A DNA stretch of 64,000 nt, taken from Persicaria tinctoria (taxonomy: Eukaryota; Streptophyta; Magnoliopsida; Caryophyllales; Polygonaceae). The stretch spans positions 37,709,373 to 37,773,372 of the forward strand of contig JBANSL010000008.1 in NCBI GenBank assembly GCA_037127255.1, in the 5' to 3' direction. Numbering within the stretch: position 1 is the stretch's first letter; each line of letters begins with the position of its first letter. The notes beneath the pieces were generated by a model. That model ran no database searches and had not been told where the DNA came from. It worked only from the letters and a program-made list of their open reading frames with translations. Position numbers and translations under genes: made by a program. This document shows positions 46,401 to 58,790 of the stretch, piece by piece.

Positions 46401-48184
46401 AAGGAGAAGATCCAAACCCGAGAGTTACAACGATGCCCTTATAATTGTGGCACACAATTACATAAAAATCAAGAGATATCATCACATTATTTCACACTAG
46501 TATGCACCTATCTCAAGGAATATCGATTTATGCATTCATAACATGTTCATATAATCATCTTTATATGTGCGCAGAACAAGCTAGTAACCTATCATTTCAT
46601 TCACCAATCACGCTTGACAGACTAAGAACATATATGCACAGACTGACATGGAACATATATGGCATAAGTTATGCAAAATCTAGCAAACATCCCAGGATAT
46701 CATATGCACGACTTATCACTCCTTTAGATACAGAATTAAGCAAGTCATAATATTACGGAAAGCATGCTAAGATGTACCCTATAAATCATGCTAAGGGTAT
46801 GGTCAGTTCATGCAGGGTTGGTATAGAAACTATCTGATCACATACATCCATATTCACACAGTAAGACTAAGACGTCACACAATCATATGAGGGCTTATAA
46901 CTGGGAGGTATATATCCTACATTATACTAGCAATACTTATTAAACATGTACATAGTCATGAGGTCCAATGAGGTTCATCTGGCATGCTAAGTCATCCAAT
47001 TCACATTTTAACATACAACGAGAGTTGAGCATACTATCATGGACCTAGTTCATGGGGAGACGGTAATCATGGGGATTCAATACATACGACACATACATCT
47101 ACTCATAAGTGCAACCATGCAGGGTACCAGGCAAGTCATGCTGAATTCTCTAAGGACAATCACCGACTCACCACCCCGTTTCCCCGTGGGACGCTAGTAT
47201 GACACGCTGGACACAATGACATTCACACCGTTTCCGAGAGAAGATGGTAGAATTCATGTTTAGACTCTTTTGGCAAGGCGACACGGTTGACCATTACGAG
47301 ACTCAAGAGGGATGACTCCATAAGATAACGCACTCATAACTCAGAAGAATGTCGATAATCAACCTCAGGTAATCCTCACATCATACACAATCCCCGAAAG
47401 TAGTTAGTTGACCGACCCAATTTCCCGTAGAGAATGTTGACATTAGGTATGAGACTCGATGGACATCTATGGTTGGAATACAAATAGGACTCAAGCCAAG
47501 AGGAACAGACACTCTCAACCCTTACTAACTCATCCAAGTGCTTTGGTGGGACGAATGACAGAATTGGGATTATCAAGGGGGTTGTACTGTGGAAGAACTA
47601 TTCCGACAAGATAGAAGATATGATTACATAAGAACAAGGTTTTCTCCCGCTATCCCGTTGCACAATTATTCAACAAATGATTCAAGTCAAGGCATACTAA
47701 TTAGTTCACTATCCTAAGCACAATAGCACTCATCACGGAAGCAATCAACCCGATTAATATGATCCTCTTCGAGGAGGATCGCCCTCGGGCCCAATTGAAT
47801 ATATGTATATATATAACTTTAAGCATAGAGACGATCTATACCGTCCTTCGAGGGACAGCTGACCGGAGGAGCAAAACCTCACGGCCTCCTAACTCAACAC
47901 TCCAACCTTCGTGGTGTTCCTCGGAGTCTTCTAGGCCCATCTGTAAATAAAAGCTATCATTTTGCCTACCGTTCCCCGAGTTCTACATCGATAAGAGATG
48001 TCTATCGCTTTGGTCTCTACCCACGAGATTATTTCCCCTTTGTTCATTTTAGGTTTTAAGTCCAATTAAATTCATTTGCCCTTTACAAAATATTTTCCAA
48101 AACAATTTGAAAACATTGGGCGATTTTCAAAACCTCTTCAACCTATTGTACTCGGATTGCAAAACCTGGCTCTGATACCACCTT
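43461..48184 (-). other. Noncoding interior of the LARD element
   Basis: No frame with recognisable gag, protease, RT or integrase on either strand, and no open frame above about 95 codons. The minus strand begins at the primer site (48180) and ends at a purine tract (ttgtttttagaggtggatga, 43480-43461). The middle (44,450-46,000) is C-rich on the plus strand. Confidence 0.8.
48165..48180 (-). other. Primer binding site, initiator tRNA-Met
   Basis: On the minus strand it reads TGGTATCAGAGCCAGG, complementary to the 3' end of plant initiator tRNA-Met. It lies four bases from the right LTR and so sets element orientation. Confidence 0.92.
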
Positions 48185-50839
48185 TGTAACAGCCCGGGAT
48201 TATGATTCCCAAGTTACGTTTCGAGGGATGAAACCCCTCGTTGGGATCTTGCGCCCCGAGTACAGGTTGAAGGTTTGAAACCGAAGATTTGTAATTTAAA
48301 GTGGGATTTCACACCCAAATCCGGAAGGTCCGTTGGAGACCCCGAGGTAAACCCATGTACCTGTCCTAAGTCTACACGCGGTAAATCGTTTATCATGCAA
48401 AGGGCATAAGTTCAGAAATGATACAACCAGTGCCACGGCAGAGCCGGGTCAAAACAGAGTATAAGTAGGGAGAAATCCCAAAAGCATGAATCTGGTGAAG
48501 TCTGGTTTCAAACACTCACTCTCCGCCATATGAATAGACCCCGTCATAACAGCACAACATCAAGCAGTGTATTGGGTACCTGAAACTATACCACCAAGTC
48601 AGGCCAAGAGTCCGCCCGCGGGTCCTCTGACCGCGCTGAGGACATATAATACGCCTATACCTAGAATAAAGGATGCCTTCATGCAGTACTGAAATATTAA
48701 CCACACTATCATGTTCCTAATTCATATGTGCAGAATATTAAGTAAGGCCTTAACAAAGAATACCAAGTGGTATATCCCTCTTCTACCTCTGCACCCCTTC
48801 CCGTTAGTGCAGAGACTGGCCAGTTCGAGCACACCTTAATCAATAGAACAAGTAACATATTATGAAAGTCATTTCATCGCATCATCCACTCCTCGAGACC
48901 ACATCGTTCTCCATAAATCATTCAACCAATTATGCATGTTCATATACGTCATTTCCGCATATACCTCAACGGTTCATCAAAATCATAAGACATAATTTGT
49001 GTGATTTAAAATCCTACTAGATCGTCATAATTATCCAACATTTAATCTCATACAATAATTCACCAAAAGTCATGCTATTAGTCATACATATCATACTTTT
49101 AGTCAAACGATCATATTATCATTCTAGTTAGTCATCGAATAAGTCTTATTCCAAAGTTAGTTTCAGAACCGTTTCAAATCCCAGTTAAACAGTTAAGAAT
49201 TCCGACCCTTGAAAATACTAGCTAAATTCCTTTTTCCATTATTTAATAATTATTTCTGACCTTAAAATTCATTTTCCAAATCCTCTTCTAATAGGCAAGT
49301 CCAACTTATTTATGTTAAATCCCAATTATTATTATAGATATAATATTATAAAACACCATTTAATAAAACACCCTTATAAGTTATTTCCAAATTAAATCCC
49401 CTAAAATCCAAACCGTTTTTATTTAATAAAATCAACCCTTTATAAATCTCCAAAATTATTACTTTATCTTTTAAATCCTCAAATACTATTATAATATATT
49501 TTAATTACCGCTAATTAGTTAAATAATAAACGGATAACCCGAACCGTACCGAACCGAACCCGTAATTATAAACTCCAAACCGGTTCAATTTTAACATATA
49601 AATATATATAAGTTAGTAAAATGGGGGGGACCACAAGGGCCACGCTGGCCATCTTCCTCCTCCAATTCAAATGTCCCGCCCCGCCCCGATCGAGACCACG
49701 AGCCGCCGGCAACCTCGAACTCCTCCCGGCCTTCTACGTCGGCGTCGACCTGCGCCCAGCTCCGCCCCTAACCTCGCTCACCCTCCCACAGCTCCCTCGC
49801 ACCGCCCTCTCGCGCACTTGCACTCACACTCGTCGCTGGCCCTGCTCATGCGCTCATCCCCGCTCCGGTGCTCTGCTGCGCTCGCCCACAGCTCTTGGCT
49901 CTCGCTCGAGCTCGCCCGGCGCCCCGCACTTAGCCCTCGCTCACGCTCACTCGCCCACAACCCGGCCCAAGGACGGAATTGAATCGAAACAAAGGAAGGA
50001 GAGGTGGAAGCTCACCGAGGGGTTTCGCGACTTCGGAGCTCTCAATCGGAGTTCTGGGCATCGTCGGAAGATCGCGATGGCTCGTCGGACCTACACCGGA
50101 CATGGGTGAGTGTGATGGAGGAGTCCGGAGGTGATTTGGATCAGAAACGAAGGAGAACGGCTTACCGGAAGATTGTTCGCGCTCGAACAGGGGAAAGGGC
50201 TTCGGTGGTGGTGCTGGGGAGTTCCTGGGCGGCGGCGATGGACGTCGGAGAGGTGCCTCGGCCTGCTGCTGCTTCTGCTCATCGAGGATTGCGGAGGTGG
50301 AGGCTGGTGATGCCGTGAACGGGACCGGCGCCGATGGAGGAAGGTGATGTTAGGAGACGTGGAGATGGTGAAGGCGTGATGGTGATGGTAAAGTGACGAT
50401 GGTGGTGATGGTCAGCAAGGGAATGGAGGGAGAGGGAGTTGGTGAATGTGATGGTGATGTGAATGAAGAATGACGGGGAGAGGGATGACTTTTGAAGAGG
50501 TTTGGTGGGGTGATGGAGTTGGTGAGGGTAATGTGTTGAATTGGTTAACCAATATCCGAAATTAAATTTCGAATACGTGAATTTCGAATCCCGTAATTAG
50601 TCCTTGAATTTTAGTTTTCCCGACTCTCGCTCTCTCGAACAATTAGAATTTTAAAATCGACAAGGATATCACTATCCGATAATTATTTTGAATTTTCGAG
50701 GTTAAATGACATAAATTGTTCGCCAAATTTTTATATTCCGGTCGGAATCCACTAAATGAGTTTTAAATTCATATTTAATTTAATTTTTAATTCTCTTTTT
50801 TTTCGCAAAATTTAGGATTTGAAAATCCGAGCCTTTACA
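48185..50839 (-). repeat. 5' LTR of the LARD element (2,655 bp)
   Basis: Matches 40327-43460 almost base for base, except for a clean 479 bp deletion at 48828 (joining ggccagttcg to agcacacc; the short word ttcg/ctcg at the break suggests microhomology). As the 5' LTR it would carry the promoter; the GC-rich block 49,640-50,340 would lie near its transcribed part. Confidence 0.92.
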
Positions 50840-50844
50840 CAAAC

Positions 50845-51452
50845 ACCTTCAAAAATGAAATATCTGGTTCTCTTCCAGAGATCAATTGTAATGGGGAGAA
50901 TTTATTTGTAGTTGTGGGTCTTAGACGTATTAAAGGTTCTGCGTGCATAATTGCAAATCCCCAAGCCGATGAAGGCAATCTCGATTTCATCAATATCGTT
51001 CTAGCTATCATTTGTAACCTCTTAATCAACGACTCTGCCAGACCGTTTTGTGTATGAGTATGAGCTACTGGATGCTCAACTATACCAATAGATTGACAAT
51101 AATCATAAAAAGATTTTGAGGTAAATTCTCCAGCATTATCTAGTCTGATTCTCTTAATTTGGTGATCTGGAAAATGAGCCCTTAACTTAATAATTTGGGC
51201 TAATAACCTTGCAAATGCAGCATTCCTTGTTGACAACAAACTTACATGGGACCAACGTGTCGAGGCATCTATTAACACCATAAAATATCTGAATGGTCCA
51301 CAAGGTGGTGTGATAGGTCCACATATGTCTCCTTGAATCCATTCAAGGAACATGGGAGATTCCTCATTCACTTTTGTTATAGACGGTTTTGTTATTAACT
51401 TGCCAAGAGAACACGCATTACATGTCAAATCATCATTTGAAAAGATCTTCAA
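50845..51452 (-). CDS. Copia integrase catalytic core
   Basis: The frame has CNACSLGKL from the zinc-binding region, then WIQGDICGPITPPCGPFRYF (first Asp), RLDNAGEFTSKSFYDYC (second Asp) and HTHTQNGLAESLIKRLQMIA (Glu), so all three DDE residues are present. It ends VSFLKVFV exactly at the LARD target site, and the remainder is at 40321-39774. The enzyme would have joined copia cDNA to host DNA. Confidence 0.88.
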
Positions 51453-52227
<775 letters not shown>

Positions 52228-52229
52228 TT

Positions 52230-53501
52230 GTGCACAAGGCTTAGGATGTGCATTTAGGCCTGTGCAGATTTCGGTTTAGACCGGAAAACCAACCGGAGCC
52301 GAACCGGTAGAACCGGTCTTATAACCGAACCGGATATTTCGGGTCGGTTTTCGGTTGATAATTTTTGTGAATTACGGTTCCGGTTTGGTTCCGGTAATAA
52401 CCGGCGGTTTACCGGTTTAAACCGGATAAAACCGAAAATTTATTTTTTGTACGTACAAGCTACAACACCGATCAAGATTTATTTGTTTAAACATTAATTG
52501 TTATCATATAGTAGTATATAAATATAATTACACTAAAATTAAGTAGCAACTAGCAAGTAATATCCTACGGAGTATTATAGCATATACGTAGTACTTAGCA
52601 ATTAACTAATACCTAGTAGTCTAGTACAACAGTAGCAAGTAACATATACTTAAATGTTTTATTAATTACAGTAGCATATACTATTGCTAGCATATACTTA
52701 ATGTTTTTTTTAATTTTATTTTCTTTATATAAATAAAAATATTATATATATGCGGGATGGGACGGGATTTGCGGGACGAGGATTCTTCGTCCCGCGTCCC
52801 GTCCCGCATAATATATGCGGGACGGGATCGGCACGGGACTAGAAAAAATTTCCGCATAATTGTTACGGTGTAAGTGAAAAAAATATAATATTATCAAAGA
52901 AATTTTATGGAAAAAAATAATCGTATATACTTCCGGTTGTTCCGGTTCCGGATTGACTTTATATATTCCGGGTCGATTTTAAACCGAACCGGAATGTTAC
53001 CGGTCCGGTTATCGGTTTGAATATTTAGAATATTCCGGTTCCGGTTTTTCCGGTTTTGTGCCGGTTCCGGTTCGGTTTCAACCGGTGCACACCCCTATGT
53101 GCATTGTGCACGTACAAAATATTATTCGGTGAAATGTGAAACATTATTCAGTGAATTTTAAAGCATTATTCGGTGAAATGTGAGTATTGTTTAGGGGAAT
53201 GTGAAACATTATTTGGTGAAATTTGAGGCATTCCATATAAATTGTAACTATTGTTTAGGGAATTGAGGTTTCTTTTATTTGAAATGGATAAATAAAAAAA
53301 CTAAACATTATTCGGTAGAATGTTATAAATTATTTAGTGGAATTGGGACGTTTTCATCTGAACTGAACGGAAAAAAAAACATAACAGTGTTCGGTAGAAT
53401 GTTTCACATTTCACCGAATAATGCTTAAAATTTCACCGAATAATGTTTCACATTTCACCGAATAATATTTGTGCACAATGCACACCCTAAGGGGTGTGCA
53501 C
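52230..53501. mobile_element. Foldback element with 22 bp subrepeats, split by a hAT element
   Basis: The left end gtgcacaaggcttagg, continuing as atgtgcattgtgcac across the insertion, pairs with the right end (reverse complement gtgcacaccccttagg then gtgtgcattgtgcac). Inverted arms of about 90 bp at 53106-53200 and 53400-53490 are made of repeats of attattcggtgaaatgtgaa. TA microsatellites border both sides (52003-52090 and 53515-53534). Confidence 0.8.
52255..53097. mobile_element. hAT-type nonautonomous element with accggtt repeats
   Basis: Termini TAGGCCTGTGCA and, right end reverse-complemented, TAGGGGTGTGCA are flanked by a perfect 8 bp duplication TGTGCATT (52247-52254 and 53098-53105). 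Both subterminal parts are rich in accggtt/ccggttc words, and a gggacggg block at 52755-52840 echoes the element at 38555. The core is AT-rich. Length 843 bp. Confidence 0.92.
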
Positions 53502-53534
53502 ACCCGAACCACACCATATATATATATATATATA

Positions 53535-54430
53535 TCAAATTCATAATAAATAATTCAATAGGCAAAATATCAAGTCCACACCCCATAAAGATATGAAATT
53601 AATAATCGTAATAGTCTTATAACTTAAACTAAGGCTAAATGCAGTAACCAAAGTATCAAATGCAGTAACCAAAATAGTCTTAAAATTTTAAACAAAAGCA
53701 AAATATCAAATGCCGTAACCATTAACGAATCCAAAACCAAGAACACTTTAATAAAGGCTCTACTTTTTAGAACAGGTTGAATTTTTTTTTTAGAACAAGA
53801 CAAATATACCCTTAAACACAAACTAAATTACTCACCTACCCTACCCTCCCCACCCCCATCTCACACCTTCTCTCTCTTCATTCACAAACTCAAAACCCCA
53901 TTCCACCACCCTCAATCTCACGCTTGGGCCACCACCGCCAAGTTCCCCCTGTCCACCACCCGCAACCTCTTGACCCGTCGTGGGGTGCAACACCGCCGGT
54001 TTCCTCTGGAACTCCTTTTCCCGGAGCCAGTCGCGGTGCATCACGGTGTGCAAGGATGAGAGCTCGGTGGCTTAATGCAAGTGTAACGGCGTCGGCTGCT
54101 GCTAGACCTCCATCACCGAGGTCAGAATTCGTCGTCATGTACATAGCGGCACCATGGGTGGTGTTGCGGCAGAAGACATTGACTAGTTATTAACCCAAAT
54201 CAAAATTAATGAAATCAAATTAAATCAAATTCAGATGAAGGTCCAACTTTTTTTAACAAATTGATTCGATAGCAAAATCAAACCAGGAGACTGATACGGA
54301 ATTCGAACAAAATTTAGGAAGATATTCAGCTATGGACTTTGGATATGAGAGACACGAAGCGAGTTCTTTATTTTGATCCCTCCGGCAAATCTCCTAGTCC
54401 CGTCGGCTTGAGGAAGAAATGTTACAGGAC
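53535..54430. other. Intergenic with GC-rich block at 53840-54170
   Basis: The GC-rich block holds overlapping open frames on both strands (53924-54193 plus, 53890-54144 minus) with low-complexity Gly/Arg/Pro content. No family is recognised. It may be a captured gene piece. The rest is AT-rich. Confidence 0.35.
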
Positions 54431-54433
54431 CAA

Positions 54434-54575
54434 AATTCCAATTGTCGTAGCGACCAATTCAGATCTGGTCGCAAAGCCCAGTCGGCTTTGTGGTCGTTGC
54501 GACCACTTTTGTGGTTAAAAAATAATATGGTCGCAACGACCATTTGACATATGGTCATTGCGACCATGTGTCTAT
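54434..54575. repeat. Cluster of TGGTCG(C/T)NNCGACCA short inverted repeats
   Basis: Within about 140 bases the words gtagcgaccaatt, atctggtcgcaaa, gtggtcgttgcgaccact, atggtcgcaacgaccat and atggtcattgcgaccat occur. Several are perfect or near-perfect palindromic hairpins. Such clusters resemble subterminal transposase-binding repeats, but no termini were found. Confidence 0.6.
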
Positions 54576-54689
54576 GCGTTAAACGGTAATTTACTTATGC
54601 GCTAAACGAAAATCGTGCTTTAATAAGTAACTAGTCCTAAATGCCGAAATCATCAAAATACCGTAATAAAATATTCCTAAGAGGAACAA

Positions 54690-54741
54690 TATATATATAT
54701 ATATTATATATATATATATTATATATATATATAATATATAA
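54690..54741. repeat. (TA)n array
   Basis: Interrupted TA repeat with tat-tat breaks. No other content. Confidence 0.9.
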
Positions 54742-54839
54742 TACATGAAAAGTTGTGTTCACCTCCAATTTAATTCTCATTTATTTAATGGTTCATCTTT
54801 TATATTTTTTTTTGTTTCTATTCCATAAATTATCAAAAA

Positions 54840-54910
54840 CACTTTCATAGCTCAATGGTTAAATGATATGTTTCATATATGTAAGGTCTTGAATTCAAAT
54901 TCTCAATGAC
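54840..54910 (+). ncRNA. tRNA-like (possible SINE) sequence
   Basis: tagctcaatgg at 54848-54858 fits the pol III A box (TRGYNNANNGG), and ggtcttgaattcaaatt at 54885 is close to a B box followed by a T-loop, 30-odd bases away. The acceptor and anticodon stems cannot be formed, so it is not a working tRNA. A SINE head is possible, but its 3' end is undefined. Confidence 0.35.
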
Positions 54911-55088
54911 ACTTTGTTCATATTTTTATTAAACTCCTTATAGATAGTTTATACAATTTATATTGAGATCATTTGTTACATCATAACCATAATCTTTTTA
55001 TTATTATTATTATTTATCTTTCACTAATTTCATATAATTTTTTAACCCAATTGTTTTATTTTAATTATTGTATATGTTGTGAGAGACT

Positions 55089-55252
55089 AAAGTTCTTTTC
55101 CTTTGGTTTTACTTTTTGTAAACTATCGTGTTTGCAAAATATTCGTTAAATTAAGATCTTGATGATATAAAAAGTTCTTTTCCTTTGGTTTTACTTTTTG
55201 TAAACTATTGTGTTTGCAAAATTTTCGTTAAATTAAGATCTTGATGATATAA
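55089..55252. repeat. 82 bp tandem duplication
   Basis: 55089-55170 and 55171-55252 are nearly identical (aaagttcttttcctttggtt ... ttgatgatataa), with about three differences. Confidence 0.9.
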
Positions 55253-56302
55253 AATCCCTTATTTAAATTTTATTAAATTTCGTTTATCTTACAACGATAA
55301 TTTTTTATATCCCTGCATAGTTTAGGAACCAATGTAAACCTCACCAAAACGTCATTTCTTTTATGTCAAATTAAAGTAGAATTTGTTGATCAATAAAAAT
55401 AAAGTTGGATTAATGTGCACCCATTATTATAGCCTTAACCTTTATTTTAACCTATTGAATTCCAAACGGTTATGGTATTAAGTGTCTAAATTATTATATG
55501 ACTTTTAATTTCTAACCTTTTGCATTCTCATTATTAAAGACGTAATATGTGCATGATCATCTAGCCACCTTCTAATTTAATTATCTATAACCGATCATAT
55601 ATTTAAGTCTTAGACTCTTCATATACTTTGGATCTCATAGCTGCCATTAATTTTAATACCAATTACATTTCAAAACGCACCTTTTCATTTTCTTATAGCT
55701 TTGTTCAATTCCATTTTATTCCCATGAGCAAAAAAGCAAAGATAAATTCCCATTGGCATAAATTGAAAGCGAAAACCCAAACCAAATCGATAGTGTATCA
55801 AGTTACCAAACCTATATGCCCTCTCAAATCTTGGTAATGATTGGAATTTCCTAAATCCAACTCCAGCAATTGCTTTTAGTCCTCTTCATCTTTGCTTTAA
55901 ATCGCGATTAGCGTCTGTACTCCCAATGTGAGTATAAATATATAGTTGGAACAACTTACGGTAAAAAAAGTTTGGTTTCCTCTTCAATCTTTAATTCATC
56001 TATTTATCTGTTATTCATAAGATTTTTTTTAATCCCTCTTCCATCTTTCATTATTTGATTAATCATTTGTTTATTTGTTTATATATATATATATATCCTT
56101 ACCCTTTCTCATATGTAGCATTGGATTTGATATATTGATCTATTATTTCTATTACAGTATTTATCAATCACAATTCAAAATTTTATACCTATATCATGGT
56201 TATTTTTCTAATTTTTATTCTTATCTTTTATTTTGCAGATTAGTTGAGGATAGCTATATATATCTTTCCTCGCTCATTCGATGATCCGTAAGAATTTTTT
56301 TG

Positions 56303-56305
<3 letters not shown>
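55253..56305. other. AT-rich intergenic, nothing recognised
   Basis: Short open frames only, with no conserved motif. A (TA)n run lies at 56080-56096. Confidence 0.5.
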
Positions 56306-56337
<32 letters not shown>

Positions 56338-57050
56338 TTACTTCAAATGTAAAAACTCCTTAACGTGTAAAATTTGCTTATCGCGTAAAATTAGCTAATG
56401 GGTCTAATTTAATTACTAATGGGCCTAATTTAATTACTAATGGGCCTAATTTCATTAGTAGAATGTCTGCCCCCCTTGCCCATGCGTGTGCCCCCCTTGC
56501 CCCCCCTTTCTCGGACCCGATTTTTTTTTTTTTTTGCCCAGATTTTTTTTTCCGTGGTAACACTTTCTGCTGTGCAAGTATAACTTGCTTTTGTGCACAT
56601 ATAAGATGTTATTGTGTAAATATAAGTTTATTTTGTGCAGACAAATAATTCATTATGGGGTAAATAGGTAAATGTGCCTATTTCAATTATAAAAATTTAT
56701 AATTGAAATATGTTTAATTTATGGGTAAACTGGTAAATATGTCTAATTTTATGGGTAAATGCACTTTTTCCCGTTTTCGATACCTTTTGTGCAACTGTGA
56801 AGTGCATTTGTGGAAATGTGGAGTGCATTTGTGCAACTGTGAAGTGCATTTGTGCAACTGTAAAGTGCATTTGTGCAACTTTAATTGTGCAAATTTAAAG
56901 TAGGATACAATTGTGCAAATTTAAACTACAATTGTGCAAAAGTAAGATACAATTGTGCAGATTTAGAATACAATTGTGCAAATGTAAGATCATAATGTGC
57001 ATTAATAAGTCAAATGATGTGCTTTTGAAATCGATGTTTTAATTTTGTTT
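56306..57050. repeat. TA-flanked repeat with 21 bp minisatellite
   Basis: It starts right after a TA array with gggtttacttcaaatg. A near-exact 22 bp repeat (actaatgggcctaatttaat) is found at 56395-56460. At 56793-56890 a 21 bp unit (gtgcatttgtgcaactgtgaa) is repeated about five times, then decays into spaced 'attgtgcaaa' words up to 57000. The frame through it (CEVHLCN repeats) only reflects the 21 bp period. Confidence 0.7.
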
Positions 57051-57259
57051 TTTTTTTACTTTTGAGAGTTTGGGTTCACCTCGCGGATAATTTAGGTTGA
57101 TAGATGTAAGTTTGAAATCGATTTTTGTACGTATAATCTTTTAAATTAAAGTACATAAATAAGATTAAAATGTGCATAATTAAGGTTAAAAAGTGCATAA
57201 CTTAGATTATAATGTGCATGAGTAACAATTTGCGATTGTTGCGCTCTTGTCTATTATGT

Positions 57260-57330
57260 AACCTATGTGGGATTTGAACCCACATCTTTTGTGCAAACGC
57301 ATATTGCTCTACCAATTGAGCTAATAGGCT
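57260..57330 (-). pseudogene. tRNA-like pseudogene
   Basis: The minus strand folds as a tRNA at three arms: acceptor AGCCTAT with ATAGGTT, D-arm GCTC-loop-GAGC, and T-arm GTGGG-TTCAAAT-CCCAC. The 71 nt length is right and both pol III boxes are good. The anticodon stem cannot pair (ATATG against ACAAA), so no amino acid can be assigned. It is a decayed tRNA or a SINE head. Confidence 0.65.
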
Positions 57331-57383
57331 AAATTATGATTGTTATGCTAAAATAGAAGAACCTAATCGACCTAAAGTATATT

Positions 57384-57860
57384 GCAATAAAATTCTAAAA
57401 TGCAATTAGCTCATGATTCACAAATAATTTGGCAATGCTATAAGCATGAAATTAGCTCCAAATCAACCCAACAACACAACCATATCATCAATTTCAGTCA
57501 ATTTGGCTGTTGGCAAAAAACCCCAAATTCTAAAGCATATCGCAATATAAAATTCCAAACTTCAATTAGATCATGATCCATAAACAATTTGACAATGCTA
57601 TGAACATGAAATTAGCTCCAAATCAACCCAACAACACAACCATATCATCAATTTCAGTCAATTTTGCTTTTGGCAAAAAGCCCCAAATTCTAAAACATAT
57701 CGCAATATAAAATTCTAAAATTCAATTAGCTCATGATCCATAAACAATTTGACAATGATATGAACATGAAATTAGCTTAAAATCAACCCAACAACACAAC
57801 CATATCATCAATTTCAATCAATTTGGCTTTTGGCAAAAAAACCCCAAATTCCGCTCCTAA
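57384..57860. repeat. Three tandem copies of a ~160 bp unit
   Basis: Units begin at 57384, 57542 and 57702 (gcaata(ta)aaaattc). They share atgaaattagct, aatcaacccaacaacacaac and tatcatcaatttca in the same order. Periods are 158 and 160. Divergence between copies is modest. There is no coding content. Confidence 0.9.
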
Positions 57861-58145
57861 ATCAAACCCTAGGTTGTCAATCTCAATCTAAATCATTCAA
57901 ACACTATTTTGTGCAAATATAATTTTAAGTTGTGCAAATATTATATTTTGTTGTGCGTTTATAAACAACGGAATAATTTTGTAATTTATTAAATTTAGAT
58001 AAGGGCATATTTGGGAAGAAAGGGAAAATAATGGGTCAAAATTGTAATTTCATCATCATCTTCCTCACATCGCCTGTAACCCTCCGATTAGATACGGCGG
58101 TTACACCGGTGGACTTCGGCAAGCTCCCGGTGCCAGTCTAGGGCC
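57861..58145. other. Short spacer, nothing recognised
   Basis: tgtgcaaata words at 57910-57960 echo the repeat at 56890-57000, hinting that 56306-57990 may be one composite element. A GC-richer segment at 58090-58145 precedes the CACTA end. Confidence 0.4.
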
Positions 58146-58425
58146 ACTACAAAAAAAAATGAAATTTGCTACACTTGGTAGCTTCGGCAGACGTGGGGCG
58201 TCGCAATTGGTACCCTTTAGCTACGGCATTAGCTACGGTAGGCGTTGCATCAGGAAAAAAAAATCAAAACAGTAACTTCGGGGTGCTTTGCCGTAGCTAA
58301 ACCCAAAAAAAAAAAAAATTGCTACGGATGGTAGCAACGGCAAGGCTCTACCGTGGCAAAAGAAGCCGGATTTGTAAAATTTGCCACGGCGCCGTTGCCT
58401 CTCCGTAGCTAAAGAACATTTTTTA
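58146..58425. mobile_element. CACTA (En/Spm) terminus with subterminal repeats
   Basis: It starts cactacaaaaaaaaa, the CACTA terminal signature, followed by repeated gctacgg/ccgtagc words in both orientations (ttagctacggcattagctac, gccgtagctaa, ttgctacggatggtagc), the usual subterminal transposase-binding repeats. The other terminus is not certain: gtagtg at 59263 is a candidate but the 3 bp flanks do not match. Confidence 0.7.
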
Positions 58426-58559
58426 ATTGGTTTGGTGATGAAAAGAAAAAATAAAAAAAAACACAATTAAAAACAGTACTTAAAAAAACCCTAACCAGCT
58501 CGAAGAAAAAAGTGGAACGCTCCTCAAGGCTCACCATTGTTACCCCTAAAAACCCAAAC

Positions 58560-58790
58560 CAGCTCGAAGGTCTTCGTCTTCTCCAAGGTGCTGGTCTTGG
58601 TCGCTGGTGCTGGTCTTGGTCGCCGGTGCTGGTCTTCGTCTTCTCCAAATTTGCTGGTCTCGGTCGCCGGTGCTGGTCTTCCACTTCTCCAAATTTGCTG
58701 GTCTCGGTCGCCAGTGCTGGTCTTCGTCTTCTCCAAAGAATATAGAGCCAAGGTGCTGGTCTTCGTCTTCTCCAAAGTAACCTGCGACCC
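58560..58790. repeat. 44 bp minisatellite (gctggtcttcg type)
   Basis: Units of 44 bp (gctggtcttcgtcttctcc then aaatttgctggtctcggtcg) repeat from about 58585 to 58780, with a partial unit at each end. Because 44 is not a multiple of three, each copy shifts frame, which is why three frames all appear open over the array. Confidence 0.85.

Larger units (their letters stand above)
40327..50839 (-). mobile_element. LARD-type coding-free LTR retrotransposon inside copia integrase
   Basis: A complete insertion flanked by a perfect 5 bp duplication CAAAC (40322-40326, 50840-50844). The two LTRs are near-identical. An initiator tRNA-Met primer site lies next to the right LTR, so transcription runs on the minus strand. 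The 4.7 kb interior has no gag or pol. Large LTRs with a large noncoding interior define LARDs, which need proteins from a partner element. By hand I count about 17 substitutions over roughly 2.65 kb of shared LTR, so insertion was recent. Confidence 0.9.

Noticed and set aside
47376..47576. 66-codon minus frame in the LARD interior as a gag remnant
   Set aside because: No gag, zinc knuckle or protease motif. Length is within chance expectation.
57260..57330. Functional tRNA gene
   Set aside because: Acceptor, D and T arms form but the anticodon stem does not pair.
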